Below are positions 8,821-17,869 of a stretch of DNA of 64,000 nt, piece by piece. The stretch's first letter is position 1. Each line of letters begins with the position of its first letter. Under the pieces are notes generated by a model. The model made no database searches. It had not been told where the DNA came from and saw only the letters and a list, made by a program, of their open reading frames with translations. Made by a program: the position numbers and the translations under genes. This DNA is from Vibrio marisflavi CECT 7928. GTDB lineage: Bacteria; Pseudomonadota; Gammaproteobacteria; Enterobacterales; Vibrionaceae. The stretch spans positions 1,302,001 to 1,366,000 of the forward strand of contig NZ_CAKLDM010000002.1 of assembly GCF_921294215.1 (NCBI RefSeq), given 5' to 3'.

Positions 8821-8897
8821 TGGTGGGTCCGGGCGAACTCGAATCGCCGACCCCCGCCATGTCAAGGCGATACTCTAACCAACTGAGCTACGGACCC
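8821..8897 (-). tRNA. tRNA-Val(GAC)
   Basis: A 77-nt cloverleaf with encoded CCA. The acceptor GGGTCCG pairs with CGGACCC, the D-arm is AGCTCAGTTGGTTAGAG, and the anticodon loop TTGACAT (anticodon GAC) sits between TCGCC and GGCGG. The T-arm loop carries TTCGAGT. Second gene of a tandem pair. Confidence 0.95.
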
Positions 8898-8934
8898 AAA
8901 TTTTTGTTCTTTTGCATAAGTATGCGTTAAGGAG

Positions 8935-9011
8935 TGGTGGGTCCGGGCGAACTCGAATCGCCGACCCCTACCATGTCAAGGTAGTACTCTAACCAACTGA
9001 GCTACGGACCC
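8935..9011 (-). tRNA. tRNA-Val(GAC)
   Basis: A 77-nt cloverleaf with encoded CCA, almost identical to its neighbour. It differs in the anticodon stem (CTACC/GGTAG around TTGACAT), where paired changes keep the stem intact. It is the first gene after the promoter at 9032-9060. Confidence 0.95.
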
Positions 9012-9031
9012 ATTCCTTAAGAACGAGAAGG

Positions 9032-9060
9032 ATATTAGCGAGAGTTTGATTGCTGTGCAA
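9032..9060 (-). promoter_or_regulatory. Sigma-70 promoter of the tRNA-Val pair
   Basis: On the minus strand a -35 TTGCAC (9055-9060) and -10 TAATAT (9032-9037) are separated by exactly 17 bp. Transcription would begin about 14 nt before the first tRNA. Confidence 0.75.
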
Positions 9061-9134
9061 GTACAAATTGTTGATTTATGAGTTAACTGGCGAACATATC
9101 ACCGGGATGGGTAATTTTCAGTCTTTACGCTTAG

Positions 9135-11096
9135 TTAAGGCGTATAAGGTATAACAATATGGAAACGGACACCCTCGTTTACCGCTGCATCGCAGTCAAT
9201 TTTACCTCTTAGTAATTGCACAACTAAATTGTAAACAACATGCGTCCCTAACCCACTACCACCAAGCCCTCTTTTAGAGGTTACAAATGGATCGAAGATA
9301 CGGTCTGCTATTTCCGCATCCAAGCCACGGCCCGTATCTCGATAATCAATATACACATGATCGCCGTTGCGTTTTATCTCGATGTAGATTTTTTTCTCAC
9401 CTTCCCAATCTTCAAACCCATGAATAATCGAGTTAATAATCAAGTTTGAGTATATTTGTACGAAACTACCTGGGAAGCTGGTCAAATTAAGGTCTTTCTC
9501 ACATTCAACTACAACTTCACAATGCGCTTTCTTAAGCTTGTGATGTAATGAAGCAATAACCTGGCCTAAGTTCTCCGCCATATTGAAGTTATAGCTTGCC
9601 TCGCTTGATTGATCGACGGCAACTTGTTTAAAGCTCTTAATCAGCTCTGACGCTCTAGTTAAACTATTGGCTAGAATATCCGATGAATCATTTAGGCATT
9701 CAATAAATGCATTCACATCTTCTTCGGTCAATTTTTTATCTTTAAATTGTTGCTCAAAAATATCTGTCTGCTCTTGTAAAAACGAAGCTGCAGTAACACA
9801 CACTCCAATTGGAGTATTGACCTCATGAGCAACACCTGCGACTAGCTCTCCTAAACTCGCCATCTTCTCAGACTCGACAAGAATGTCTTGCGTTTGCTTT
9901 AGCTCCGTCACTGCTTTGGTAAGTTGCAAATTGCTTTCTTCGAGGCTAGAAGTGCGCTCACGAACTTTTTGCTCTAGTTGCTCGTTGAGCAACTTAAATT
10001 CCAATTGCACTTCTTTTAAGTCGGTAACATCGTAGCCAAATCCGATGTAATACTCTAACTCTTCGTTTTGGTAAAAAGGAACAAAATTCCAAACAACAGT
10101 GCTGAGCTGTCCAGCGTGATCAAGCATGACGATTTCAAGGTCATTGATTTCACCGCTGTAGCGAATCTTGTCGACTATACCTTGCTTGTTATCATCTTGC
10201 GCAAACAAATTTAGCCAATTTCGACCATTCAACTGCACAGCGGTTAAACCAGTTATTTTCTCACCACTTGGGTTTATCGTCTCGATGGTCATGTCTTCAT
10301 TTAGACAGCAGATGATTGTGCTCGACGTCTTTATTATCGTGTCTGAGAAGTCTCTTTCTTGTTGGAGCTGTATATTTGAGTGCTTTTTCGCTTCGAGTTC
10401 ATCGATAATTTTCTTTCGCATATCGTTGATAGTTTCTGCGAGCATATCCAACTCGTCAGGAGTGCTTCTAGTGTGTCTTCCCTCAAGCACTAAAGGGCTC
10501 CCACTAGGGCTTAAATCGAGATGCTTGGTGTATTGAACAAACTTGTTGATATGGCGAATAACGAGAAGATATATAAGCCACAATATGACGATGGAAACAA
10601 CAAACGTTTTCACGCCTTGGCTAACTAAAATGATTACCGACTTGTTTAAAATTCGATCATAGACCTCATCTAAAGTCGCAGCAACAAATAGCTTACCAAC
10701 CAGCTGCCCTTGATAGACTAGATCAAACTCCCTGCTAATATCGTATTTCTTTTTTATCGCACCTCGCTCGATGAGCGGTACTAACGCATCACCTAATATC
10801 TCTTTTACTACTACATACTGCATATTCGGGAGTCTCATTATCCCATCAAGTTGAACTTCGACCTGCGCTTGATCCAAGTTCCAGTAACTAGTTGCAATCG
10901 ACTCTAAGAAACTCACTTCGATTTGATCGATACTATTTTCTATTTGACCAACATCTTGCCTATAGTCCCAAAACAGCTGAACCGCAGTAATAACAACAGC
11001 CAGAACACTACTACAAAGAAGAATGTATGAGAGTAAGCGAAATGAAAGGCTTTGTTGACTAGCGATGTTTTTGAAACTTGGCTTCAATTTAGGCAT
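9135..11096 (-). CDS. Membrane sensor histidine kinase (PAS, HisKA, HATPase)
   Basis: About 653 aa, paralogous to the gene at 11293. Order, numbered from the upstream ATG at 11102: helix ~22-45, periplasmic sensor ~46-155, helix ~156-182, HAMP-like linker to ~240, PAS domain ~250-365, coiled coil ~365-405, HisKA with phospho-accepting His 426 (GVAHEVNTPIG), then a complete ATPase domain: N box (NLIINSIIHGF), G1 (DTGRGL) and G2 (GGSGLGTH). No receiver or HPt domain and no response regulator next door. I prefer the ATG at 11096, which has a properly spaced AAGGA; the ATG at 11102 sits too close to it. The signal is unknown. Confidence 0.88.
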   Translation of the reverse strand: MPKLKPSFKNIASQQSLSFRLLSYILLCSSVLAVVITAVQLFWDYRQDVGQIENSIDQIEVSFLESIATSYWNLDQAQVEVQLDGIMRLPNMQYVVVKEILGDALVPLIERGAIKKKYDISREFDLVYQGQLVGKLFVAATLDEVYDRILNKSVIILVSQGVKTFVVSIVILWLIYLLVIRHINKFVQYTKHLDLSPSGSPLVLEGRHTRSTPDELDMLAETINDMRKKIIDELEAKKHSNIQLQQERDFSDTIIKTSSTIICCLNEDMTIETINPSGEKITGLTAVQLNGRNWLNLFAQDDNKQGIVDKIRYSGEINDLEIVMLDHAGQLSTVVWNFVPFYQNEELEYYIGFGYDVTDLKEVQLEFKLLNEQLEQKVRERTSSLEESNLQLTKAVTELKQTQDILVESEKMASLGELVAGVAHEVNTPIGVCVTAASFLQEQTDIFEQQFKDKKLTEEDVNAFIECLNDSSDILANSLTRASELIKSFKQVAVDQSSEASYNFNMAENLGQVIASLHHKLKKAHCEVVVECEKDLNLTSFPGSFVQIYSNLIINSIIHGFEDWEGEKKIYIEIKRNGDHVYIDYRDTGRGLDAEIADRIFDPFVTSKRGLGGSGLGTHVVYNLVVQLLRGKIDCDAAVNEGVRFHIVIPYTP

Positions 11097-11292
11097 CCAC
11101 ATTATCCTTGCTCAGGAACATTATCTTCTTCCCTTTATGTGTTTTGGCCATGAGTAAAATCATTTACTAACAAAGTATGGACGGAGCTAGAAAAATTGCC
11201 AATTTTGTCCATGCATATTCCCGCAATAAACTTTAAAATTTTCAATCTAATACCCAATTTGCTCCGTGCTGAGTCTGATCGACTCTTAACTC

Positions 11293-13257
11293 TTAACTCT
11301 TATACGGTAGATCAATTAAAAACCGGACACCTTCGGTAACTTTACTATCACAGGTAATGTTCCCTTTTAGAAGTTGAACAACAAGGTTGTAAATTACATG
11401 CGTCCCTAAGCCACTTCCTCCGGCACCTCTTTTGGTCGTAACAAATGGGTCAAAGATTCTATCTACCATATTTTTCTCGATGCCTTTGCCAGTGTCGCAG
11501 TAATCTATAAATAAGCGCCCTTGTTTTTGTTCAATAGAAATATGAATTTTCCTGTCGCCTTCCCAGTTTTCAAAACCATGGATAATAGAGTTAATCACTA
11601 AATTGGAGTAAATTTGAGCGAAGCTTCCCGGAAAGCTAGTAATGGTTAAATCAGGATCACATTCAGTCGTAACTACGCTATTGGATTTTTTCAGTTTGTG
11701 GTTTAAAGACGTTAGTACTTGTTGTAGGTTCTCATCAACATTAAATCGGTAACACGCCTCACTCGACTGATCGACCGCGACTTGCTTAAAGCTACGAACT
11801 AGCTGCGAAGCTCGGTTTAAACTACCTATTAATAGATCGGTTGATTCATTTATACCAGCGGTAAAATCTTCTATATCTGACTCTGTCAATTCCCTGCTTT
11901 CAGTCACTCTTGATAAATCACGTGATTGGTCACGCAGAAAAGAAGCCGCAGTCAAACTGATACCAAGAGGAGTATTTATTTCATGAGCTATCCCTGCAAC
12001 CAAGCTCCCTAAACTCGCCATTTTTTCTGACTCAACCAGAATGGTCTGCGTTTGCTGCAGCTGATCGAAGGCTTCCGCAAGCTGTTTGTTACTATTTTCT
12101 AAACTTAACGTTCTTTCCGCCACCTTAGATTCTAGGCTTTCATTGAGGCTATTTAATTCAATTTGAATATTCTTCAAGGACGTTACATTGTAACCAAATG
12201 CGATATATTGCTGTAATTCGCCTTGCTGATAAAAAGGTACAAAACTCCAAATTAGAACGCACTTACCATGCTCCGGTGTGATCATCTCCAATTCTTGTTC
12301 ATGCAGACTGGATGAATTTTGTATTTGTGATGTGAGGAGCTGAACATCAATATCATGTGAAAAGATAGACAACCAGTTTTTCCCCAACATATCGTCTCGA
12401 GTGATACCGGTAAGTTTTTCACCAGCACTGTTCATTGTTTTAACCGATAAGTCTTTATCGATACAGCAAATCACGGTGCTTGAAGACTCAATAATTGTCT
12501 CAGAGAATTCTTTTTCTACAACCAGCTGTTGGTTTGCCAACTTACGTTCATCCAATTCTAAATGTATTTTCTCTCTCATTTCATTTATCGTGCGAGTTAA
12601 GATATCCAATTCATCTGGGTGCTTTGGCTCAACCTCTCGGCCAACAAGCTTTAATGACTGACCGAACTCCTCAAAATTAAGTGAATACGTATACTTAGCC
12701 ATACGGTTCAGATGACGTATTAAAAGAAGGTGAATTATCCAAAGAATGGCTATAGAAACGATAAAGGTTTTAATCATTTGGCTGACTAACAATAACGCTG
12801 ACTTCTCTATCAACCTCTGATAAACCTCATCAAGAGAAGCGGCAACCAGCAACTTTCCTACCACCTCCTCTTCAAATACCAACTCGAACTCGCGTTGAAT
12901 ATCAAAACTATCTTTAAGTGTTCCTCTTTCTATTAAAGGAGCATCACTTTCTTCTGTTCCCTCAGACACCATAACGTACGTCATATTAGGAAAGTTCATA
13001 ATACCTTCAACTTGAACGCGTATCTGATCCTCATCGAGGCTCCAGTAACTCGCAGCTATAGGTTCAATGAAGCTTGCTTCAATCTGATCGATATTATTCC
13101 GAATTCTTTTTACATCGTGCTGATAGTCCCACAGAAGCTGGGTTGCAGTAATGATAAGAGCGAGAAATGTGCTGCAAAGTAGAATATAAAACAATATCCG
13201 ATTGGACAGGCTTCGCCGATTAAATAATTTGTTAGACTTGGCCAATATTCCCTGCAT
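11293..13257 (-). CDS. Membrane sensor histidine kinase, paralogue of the next gene
   Basis: 654 aa with the same architecture as the kinase at 9135: N-terminal helix, ~110-residue periplasmic domain, second helix, HAMP-like linker, PAS (~250-365), coiled coil, HisKA (GIAHEINTPLG) and HATPase (NLVINSIIHGFENWEG; DTGKGI; GGSGLGTH). All catalytic boxes look intact. ATG start at 13257 with AAGGA about 9 bp upstream; the preceding TTG is in frame but less likely. The two kinases probably arose by tandem duplication. The periplasmic halves have diverged, which suggests different ligands with a shared or similar partner. Confidence 0.88.
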   Translation of the reverse strand: MQGILAKSNKLFNRRSLSNRILFYILLCSTFLALIITATQLLWDYQHDVKRIRNNIDQIEASFIEPIAASYWSLDEDQIRVQVEGIMNFPNMTYVMVSEGTEESDAPLIERGTLKDSFDIQREFELVFEEEVVGKLLVAASLDEVYQRLIEKSALLLVSQMIKTFIVSIAILWIIHLLLIRHLNRMAKYTYSLNFEEFGQSLKLVGREVEPKHPDELDILTRTINEMREKIHLELDERKLANQQLVVEKEFSETIIESSSTVICCIDKDLSVKTMNSAGEKLTGITRDDMLGKNWLSIFSHDIDVQLLTSQIQNSSSLHEQELEMITPEHGKCVLIWSFVPFYQQGELQQYIAFGYNVTSLKNIQIELNSLNESLESKVAERTLSLENSNKQLAEAFDQLQQTQTILVESEKMASLGSLVAGIAHEINTPLGISLTAASFLRDQSRDLSRVTESRELTESDIEDFTAGINESTDLLIGSLNRASQLVRSFKQVAVDQSSEACYRFNVDENLQQVLTSLNHKLKKSNSVVTTECDPDLTITSFPGSFAQIYSNLVINSIIHGFENWEGDRKIHISIEQKQGRLFIDYCDTGKGIEKNMVDRIFDPFVTTKRGAGGSGLGTHVIYNLVVQLLKGNITCDSKVTEGVRFLIDLPYKS

Positions 13258-13412
13258 CAATTACCATCCTTGGGCAGTATAGAGCTTTACCTTTCGTTTT
13301 ATTCAGTATGGTCGCAAGGTGCAGAATGTCCAACTTGGTTGCGCTGAAACTGAGGAAGTTTGGGCTATGTTCAATAGCCCCAATCCTTGCGGCTATTTCC
13401 ATTTAAGATGTT

Positions 13413-14084
13413 CTACTCTTCATGCGCCCCATCTTCAGTTTCAAAAACAACATTGTAATTTTCTGTGTACGTACATTGAGGCTGGCGGCTACAAGTAAAG
13501 AAACGCCGCCCTTTGTGTTCGCCCACACTTGCTATACGAATAACCATTGGGCTTCCACATTTTTTACAAAACCGAATGTCCCCATCCTCTTCAATTAAGT
13601 CGATATGAGCAGCAAGTAACCTTCTAAGTCGACTGACTTGGTAACTATGCCTAACCGAAGTTCCTATAAGAGGAATCCCAGCAGACTTACAAACGTGAAT
13701 AAGCAGCTTTTCTCTTTCTACTTTTCCTTTGTTAAGTTCTAACCCATTATCTAGCTCTATAACGACCCGTACTTCCATAGTTCGAGGATCACAAACAACA
13801 TAGTCGAAGTAGCTCTTTGCAATACGTTGATTCGCGACAAACCACTGCTTTTTGTTTCTCGCTTCCGGACCAACAACGCTAGTCATGCTAACTTTTGTCA
13901 TAACAACACCGTTGTCTCCAACAGCTGTTTTTAAGGCATTAAAAAAGGCCCCTTCTTTTAAATTAAGTAAAGGCCCTTTCTTCTTGTAGTTACTCTCTTT
14001 TAACAAATCTTGTTTGACTAGTTTCTTTTGTGCCAGAATAAAAAAAATGACCAACAGGACAAAAATTATAATTATGTTTTCCAT
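13413..14084 (-). CDS. DUF2726 protein with C-terminal zinc ribbon
   Basis: 223 aa. An N-terminal membrane helix (about residues 2-18) is followed by a DUF2726-type domain (~40-160; EGAFFNAL, FDYVVCDPRTMEVRVVIELD, AGIPLIG), a fold generally related to restriction-endonuclease-like proteins. The C-terminus is a topoisomerase-type C4 zinc ribbon: CKKCG at about 174-178, then C..QPQC. Biochemical role unknown; membrane-anchored nucleic-acid binding is an inference. Separated from the kinases by ~155 bp and from cheV by ~50 bp. Confidence 0.75.
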   Translation of the reverse strand: MENIIIIFVLLVIFFILAQKKLVKQDLLKESNYKKKGPLLNLKEGAFFNALKTAVGDNGVVMTKVSMTSVVGPEARNKKQWFVANQRIAKSYFDYVVCDPRTMEVRVVIELDNGLELNKGKVEREKLLIHVCKSAGIPLIGTSVRHSYQVSRLRRLLAAHIDLIEEDGDIRFCKKCGSPMVIRIASVGEHKGRRFFTCSRQPQCTYTENYNVVFETEDGAHEE

Positions 14085-14134
14085 CTATTCGCCTGATATT
14101 TAATGAATTTATAGAACCTCAACTAATATAATAC

Positions 14135-15115
14135 TTATTCCTCACCAAATATATACTTATCCATCATAGATACGATTTTACCTATTTCCGGTTTTGTAAT
14201 AGTGTCGTTTGCACCCAATGATAAAGCTTTGATCCGATTGTCTTCGCTCATCAATGAGGAAAACATCACAATGGGTAGCTTCATATATACTTCGTTGTCA
14301 CGTAGCCTTTTAACTAAGTGCATACCGTCCATCTTGGGCATTTCTACATCAGTGACCACAGCGTTGATAACTTCGGAGATCGGCACAGTTTCCTCTTCAG
14401 AAACTTTTTGCAGCTCCATCAACTTTTCATGAGCTTCACCACCGTCTTTACAAGCAATGATGTTGTAGCCAGAGGAAGATAACGTGTCTTGTATTAAGCT
14501 ACGAATGAAAGCAGAGTCATCCACAACCATGATTGTTTTTCCGTTGCGTTTCGTTACCATTTTTTGGTTTAGATCTACAGAGCGGTCAACCGTGATGTCG
14601 TACTTTTCCATACTCAATTCTGGATTGATATCGGCGATAATTTTTTCAAAATCCAGAATCATTATTAGGTTTTCGTCTTTGCGTACAACAGCGACTACGC
14701 AATCCTGCTCACCTGCTTCCAAGAATTGACTTGGCGATTCAACATCATTCCAAGATATCCGATGAATGCGGCTGATACTATCGATTAAAAAACCATTGGT
14801 CATTTTGTTAAAGTCCGTCACGATAACAAACTTTTTGTCGATATCCTTTGGTGTCGGGACACCTAACCACCCTCCAAGATCCACCAGCGGTGTCAATATG
14901 TCACGAGAAGAAAAGACGCCTATCATATGTGGTTGAGCGTTTGGGTAGTCGGTTGTTTCAGGAACTTGGATTACTTCTCGAACTTTGGCGACATTGATAC
15001 CGTAGTAACAAATTTTCGTACCACCATCAGGAAGCTGCTTTTTCAAATGAAATTCAATAATTTCAAGCTCATTGGTACCACTTTCAGTTAGTATTGTACT
15101 GCTTGATGTAGTCAT
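14135..15115 (-). CDS. cheV: Chemotaxis adaptor CheV (CheW-REC)
   Basis: 326 aa. An N-terminal CheW-like domain (~15-165), which couples receptors to CheA, is fused to a C-terminal receiver domain (~190-320) with MVVDDSAFIRSL at its start, the phospho-acceptor Asp in AVVTDVEMPKMDGM and a conserved Lys near the end (TKPE). This is the CheV architecture and length. It lies 10-20 bp downstream of a solute-binding-like gene, and the two are probably co-transcribed. Vibrios carry several CheV paralogues; which one this is cannot be told from sequence alone. Confidence 0.92.
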   Translation of the reverse strand: MTTSSSTILTESGTNELEIIEFHLKKQLPDGGTKICYYGINVAKVREVIQVPETTDYPNAQPHMIGVFSSRDILTPLVDLGGWLGVPTPKDIDKKFVIVTDFNKMTNGFLIDSISRIHRISWNDVESPSQFLEAGEQDCVVAVVRKDENLIMILDFEKIIADINPELSMEKYDITVDRSVDLNQKMVTKRNGKTIMVVDDSAFIRSLIQDTLSSSGYNIIACKDGGEAHEKLMELQKVSEEETVPISEVINAVVTDVEMPKMDGMHLVKRLRDNEVYMKLPIVMFSSLMSEDNRIKALSLGANDTITKPEIGKIVSMMDKYIFGEE

Positions 15116-15124
15116 AAAATTTCT

Positions 15125-15901
15125 TCACCGATACTTATCTACTATCTTTTGATATTCAGTCGTACCGTTTTCCGTAACATTGTTCTTTAAAATATTCAGT
15201 GCACGCTGTAGCTTATTAATCAAAACGATATCGACATTTCTATTAAAAGCGTAGTACAACTCACCTTCTTGTAACACGTATACAACTTCAAACTCTTTCT
15301 GATCATAGCCAAATTTATCTAACCACCAGCGTGCGACATTTTCTTCATACGCCCATAGGTCAATTCGGCCCTTTTTAAGCGATTTTGCTAAAACTTCGGC
15401 ATCACTTCTTTCTTGCATCGACTCGCGCGGTACACCTAACTCAAGTAAGAGTTGTTCACCAACGTCATCACGAATCACCCCTATCGAATACTCAATTAAC
15501 TGCTCGGGAGAAGTGATCTCTATTGCCCTCTTTTTGGCCGCCATAACAACAATTCGGGTTTTACTGATGGGCCCAACCCACTGAAACAAGTTCTCCCTTA
15601 ATTTAGTTCGGGTTGTAGAGAAAACGACTTTGTCTTTTTCAATCAGAGCAGAACGGTAACCACTCGACCACGGCAAAACTAAGATGCTCGACTTAGAAAT
15701 CGAATCACCAGAGATTTCAGAAGATTTCAACAGAACGTCAACAGCAATACCGTAAAGCTCGCCATTCTCGGTATAATTGTATGGAGGATATTCTTCTGTA
15801 ACGTAACTCAATCGGTCTAAAGAAGCTTTATTACTAGCAGAAACCAAGGCAGCGCAGCAAATTAAGCTAACAGCCAGTACTGACCGAAATTTCCAATCCA
15901 T
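15125..15901 (-). CDS. Periplasmic solute-binding-like protein (SBP family 3)
   Basis: 258 aa from the ATG at 15901, which is preceded by GAGGTA and directly followed by a signal peptide (MDWKFRSVLAVSLICCAALV). An in-frame ATG 20 codons upstream is unlikely because it would bury the signal peptide. The mature part looks like a type-II periplasmic binding fold of the polar amino-acid family (EEYPPYNYTENGELYGIAVD at its start). No transporter subunits are nearby. It sits immediately before cheV, so a sensory role is possible (inference). Confidence 0.8.
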   Translation of the reverse strand: MDWKFRSVLAVSLICCAALVSASNKASLDRLSYVTEEYPPYNYTENGELYGIAVDVLLKSSEISGDSISKSSILVLPWSSGYRSALIEKDKVVFSTTRTKLRENLFQWVGPISKTRIVVMAAKKRAIEITSPEQLIEYSIGVIRDDVGEQLLLELGVPRESMQERSDAEVLAKSLKKGRIDLWAYEENVARWWLDKFGYDQKEFEVVYVLQEGELYYAFNRNVDIVLINKLQRALNILKNNVTENGTTEYQKIVDKYR

Positions 15902-16256
15902 TGCTACCTCAAATATTTTACTGTTCCATTTATCATTAAAATGTAGGAGTCGAATGAGCAATAGTCTAGTCTCACGCTAGGTGAAGCCCACATTCATTGA
16001 AAGATGAAGACTAGGTATGCAAGGAATTCATAATAATTAGCTAGAATTTGCGACTAGAAGTGCGTAACACATAAAAGAATACATCACAGAATATGCATAA
16101 GATCACACAATAATCTGTTTATTATTTAAGCAGTGTGTGTTTTGGAGAGGTATAATTGAAGACGAATCTAGTGAAAGAATAAGACTCCGTGTGGTGATTG
16201 CAAATAACCAAACATAACGCAGCGTTCCACATGAAAAACAGTCAAAGGAACATAGT
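15902..16256. other. Intergenic region between divergent genes
   Basis: About 355 bp between the solute-binding-like gene (minus) and the small Cys-rich gene (plus). It should hold both promoters. A TATAAT hexamer lies at about 16150 facing the plus strand but has no good -35 partner. I see no RNA gene or repeat here. Confidence 0.4.
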
Positions 16257-16511
16257 ATGGCAAGGTTAACGGAAAAATTGATGAAGCGTGACGTTTTTGG
16301 TATTTGCTTGTCGAAAGGAATGTTGTGCGAACGTCTAAGTGATACTTTCACTCACATACGAGTCTATCGAGGCAACGCAAACAATAAAGAGATGCAACTT
16401 ATCGACTCCTATCCTCAAATGTCCGGCAAAGAAGTGCTAAATACAATGAAATGCTGCGGCGCCAGAAAAGTACTTTGGCGCGCAGAGTTTTGTTGCCCTT
16501 CAATGAAATAA
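16257..16511 (+). CDS. Small Cys-rich protein of unknown function
   Basis: 84 aa. I do not recognise it. Support comes from a well-spaced ribosome-binding site (AAAGGA, 7 bp before the ATG) and from an overlapping minus-strand frame that has no such signal. The protein is basic at the start (MARLTEKLMKRD) and has five cysteines, two CC pairs in the last ~20 residues, with no signal peptide or membrane helix. A TTGTTAG...CTAACAA stem follows the stop and may end its transcript. Confidence 0.45.
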   Translation: MARLTEKLMKRDVFGICLSKGMLCERLSDTFTHIRVYRGNANNKEMQLIDSYPQMSGKEVLNTMKCCGARKVLWRAEFCCPSMK

Positions 16512-16812
16512 TTTTGTTAGGGGGTGCCTTAGGTCTTTCGCCCTCTAACAACTACCTTTGCCCCCGTTAGGCTCACTTCGCAAGCAGAAATGTTACTTAT
16601 CTCCTTTAACTACATTTCTCAGACTTCACAATACCAACGCTACTCTCATTTTCCGCGAGTCTTTTGTTTGAGACTACAGGAAACAAACTCATGTTGCTTT
16701 CACAAGTACCCCAATAAAAAATGGAATTAATGCCAGATAACACTATCTTTTATAAAGGCTTTAAGACCAATTAGACTCGCTTAAATTACGGTGTCACTAA
16801 AGTGGAAGTATT
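16512..16812. other. Intergenic region before the HD-GYP gene
   Basis: About 300 bp. The first 40 bp can fold as a bulged stem (TTGTTAG...CTAACAA with GGG/CCC pairs). The remainder should contain the promoter of the HD-GYP/hybrid kinase pair, but I cannot point to a convincing one. Confidence 0.4.
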
Positions 16813-17853
16813 ATGATGCAAGATGATCAAAAGGAAAGACTAGTCATACTAATAGTTGACGACATCCCAGACAACATTCATACGCTTTCTGGAATTCTTT
16901 CTGATGACTTCAGGATCAAAGCTGCGACCAATGGACCTAAAGCAATAAAAATTGCCAACACAATCCCGAAACCGCATCTGATATTGCTCGATATAATGAT
17001 GCCTGATATGGATGGATATGAAGTCTGTAATAGACTGAAATCAAACCCCTTCACTACGAATATACCCATTATATTTGTTACAGCAAAAACCGATACCGTA
17101 GATGAGCAGAAAGGATTCGAGCTTGGCGCTGTTGACTACATAAGCAAGCCTGTAAGCCCTCCTATAGTACTCGCGAGAGTCAAAACACACATCTCTTTAT
17201 ATGACCAAAACCTCGCGCTTTCTGGCCAAGTACGTCAAAGGACTGAACAGCTTGAAAAAAGCCGCTTAGAAATCATTCAACGGTTAGGACGAGCAGCAGA
17301 ATATAAAGACAATGAGACAGGCATGCACGTCGTGCGAATGAGTCATTATTCCGCATTGCTAGCACAACAACTAGACGTTAGCGCCGACTGGGTGGAGCTT
17401 TTATTCCACGCCTCTCCCATGCATGATATCGGCAAAATTGGCATACCTGACCACATCCTCAGAAAGCCGGGAAAACTTGACCCAGACGAATGGGAAATAA
17501 TGCAGAAACATGTGAGTATCGGGGGTGATATTATCGGTGGAAGTGACTCCGAGTTATTGCAGATGGCACAAGATATCGCGCTTTATCATCATGAAAAGTG
17601 GGATGGTAGTGGATACCCTCATGGCCTCGAAGGCGAACAGATCCCTCTCAGCGCCAGAATCGTCGCAATCGCAGATGTGTTTGACGCGTTGACTAGTGAA
17701 CGGCCATACAAACATGCATGGTCAGTGGACGACGCCAAGTCCTTTTTGCAACAACAGTCCGGGAAACACTTTGATCCTAACCTAGTCTCAATCTTTTTAG
17801 AGAAAACTTCAGATATAGTAAAAATAAAAGAATCATTCAAAGACGAAGAATAA
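16813..17853 (+). CDS. Response regulator with HD-GYP c-di-GMP phosphodiesterase
   Basis: 346 aa. An N-terminal receiver (~9-125) has the acidic pocket (IVDDIPDN) and phospho-acceptor Asp in LILLDIMMPDMDGYE. The HD-GYP domain (~150-335) has the HD pair in MHDIGKIG, the paired HH in YHHEKWDGSGYPHG with the GYP triplet intact, and IVAIADVFDALTSERPYK. It is expected to hydrolyse c-di-GMP when phosphorylated. It is followed 16 bp later by a hybrid kinase, the likely partner. ATG with GGAAG upstream. Confidence 0.93.
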   Translation: MMQDDQKERLVILIVDDIPDNIHTLSGILSDDFRIKAATNGPKAIKIANTIPKPHLILLDIMMPDMDGYEVCNRLKSNPFTTNIPIIFVTAKTDTVDEQKGFELGAVDYISKPVSPPIVLARVKTHISLYDQNLALSGQVRQRTEQLEKSRLEIIQRLGRAAEYKDNETGMHVVRMSHYSALLAQQLDVSADWVELLFHASPMHDIGKIGIPDHILRKPGKLDPDEWEIMQKHVSIGGDIIGGSDSELLQMAQDIALYHHEKWDGSGYPHGLEGEQIPLSARIVAIADVFDALTSERPYKHAWSVDDAKSFLQQQSGKHFDPNLVSIFLEKTSDIVKIKESFKDEE

Positions 17854-17869
17854 AAGGCGCGACTGTTAA

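Noticed and set aside
15902..15961. Longer N-terminus of the solute-binding-like protein
   Set aside because: It would place 20 polar residues before the signal peptide; the ATG at 15901 has a good ribosome site.
16103..16351. Minus-strand reading frame overlapping the small Cys-rich gene
   Set aside because: No ribosome site and no family likeness. The plus-strand frame has a better initiation signal.
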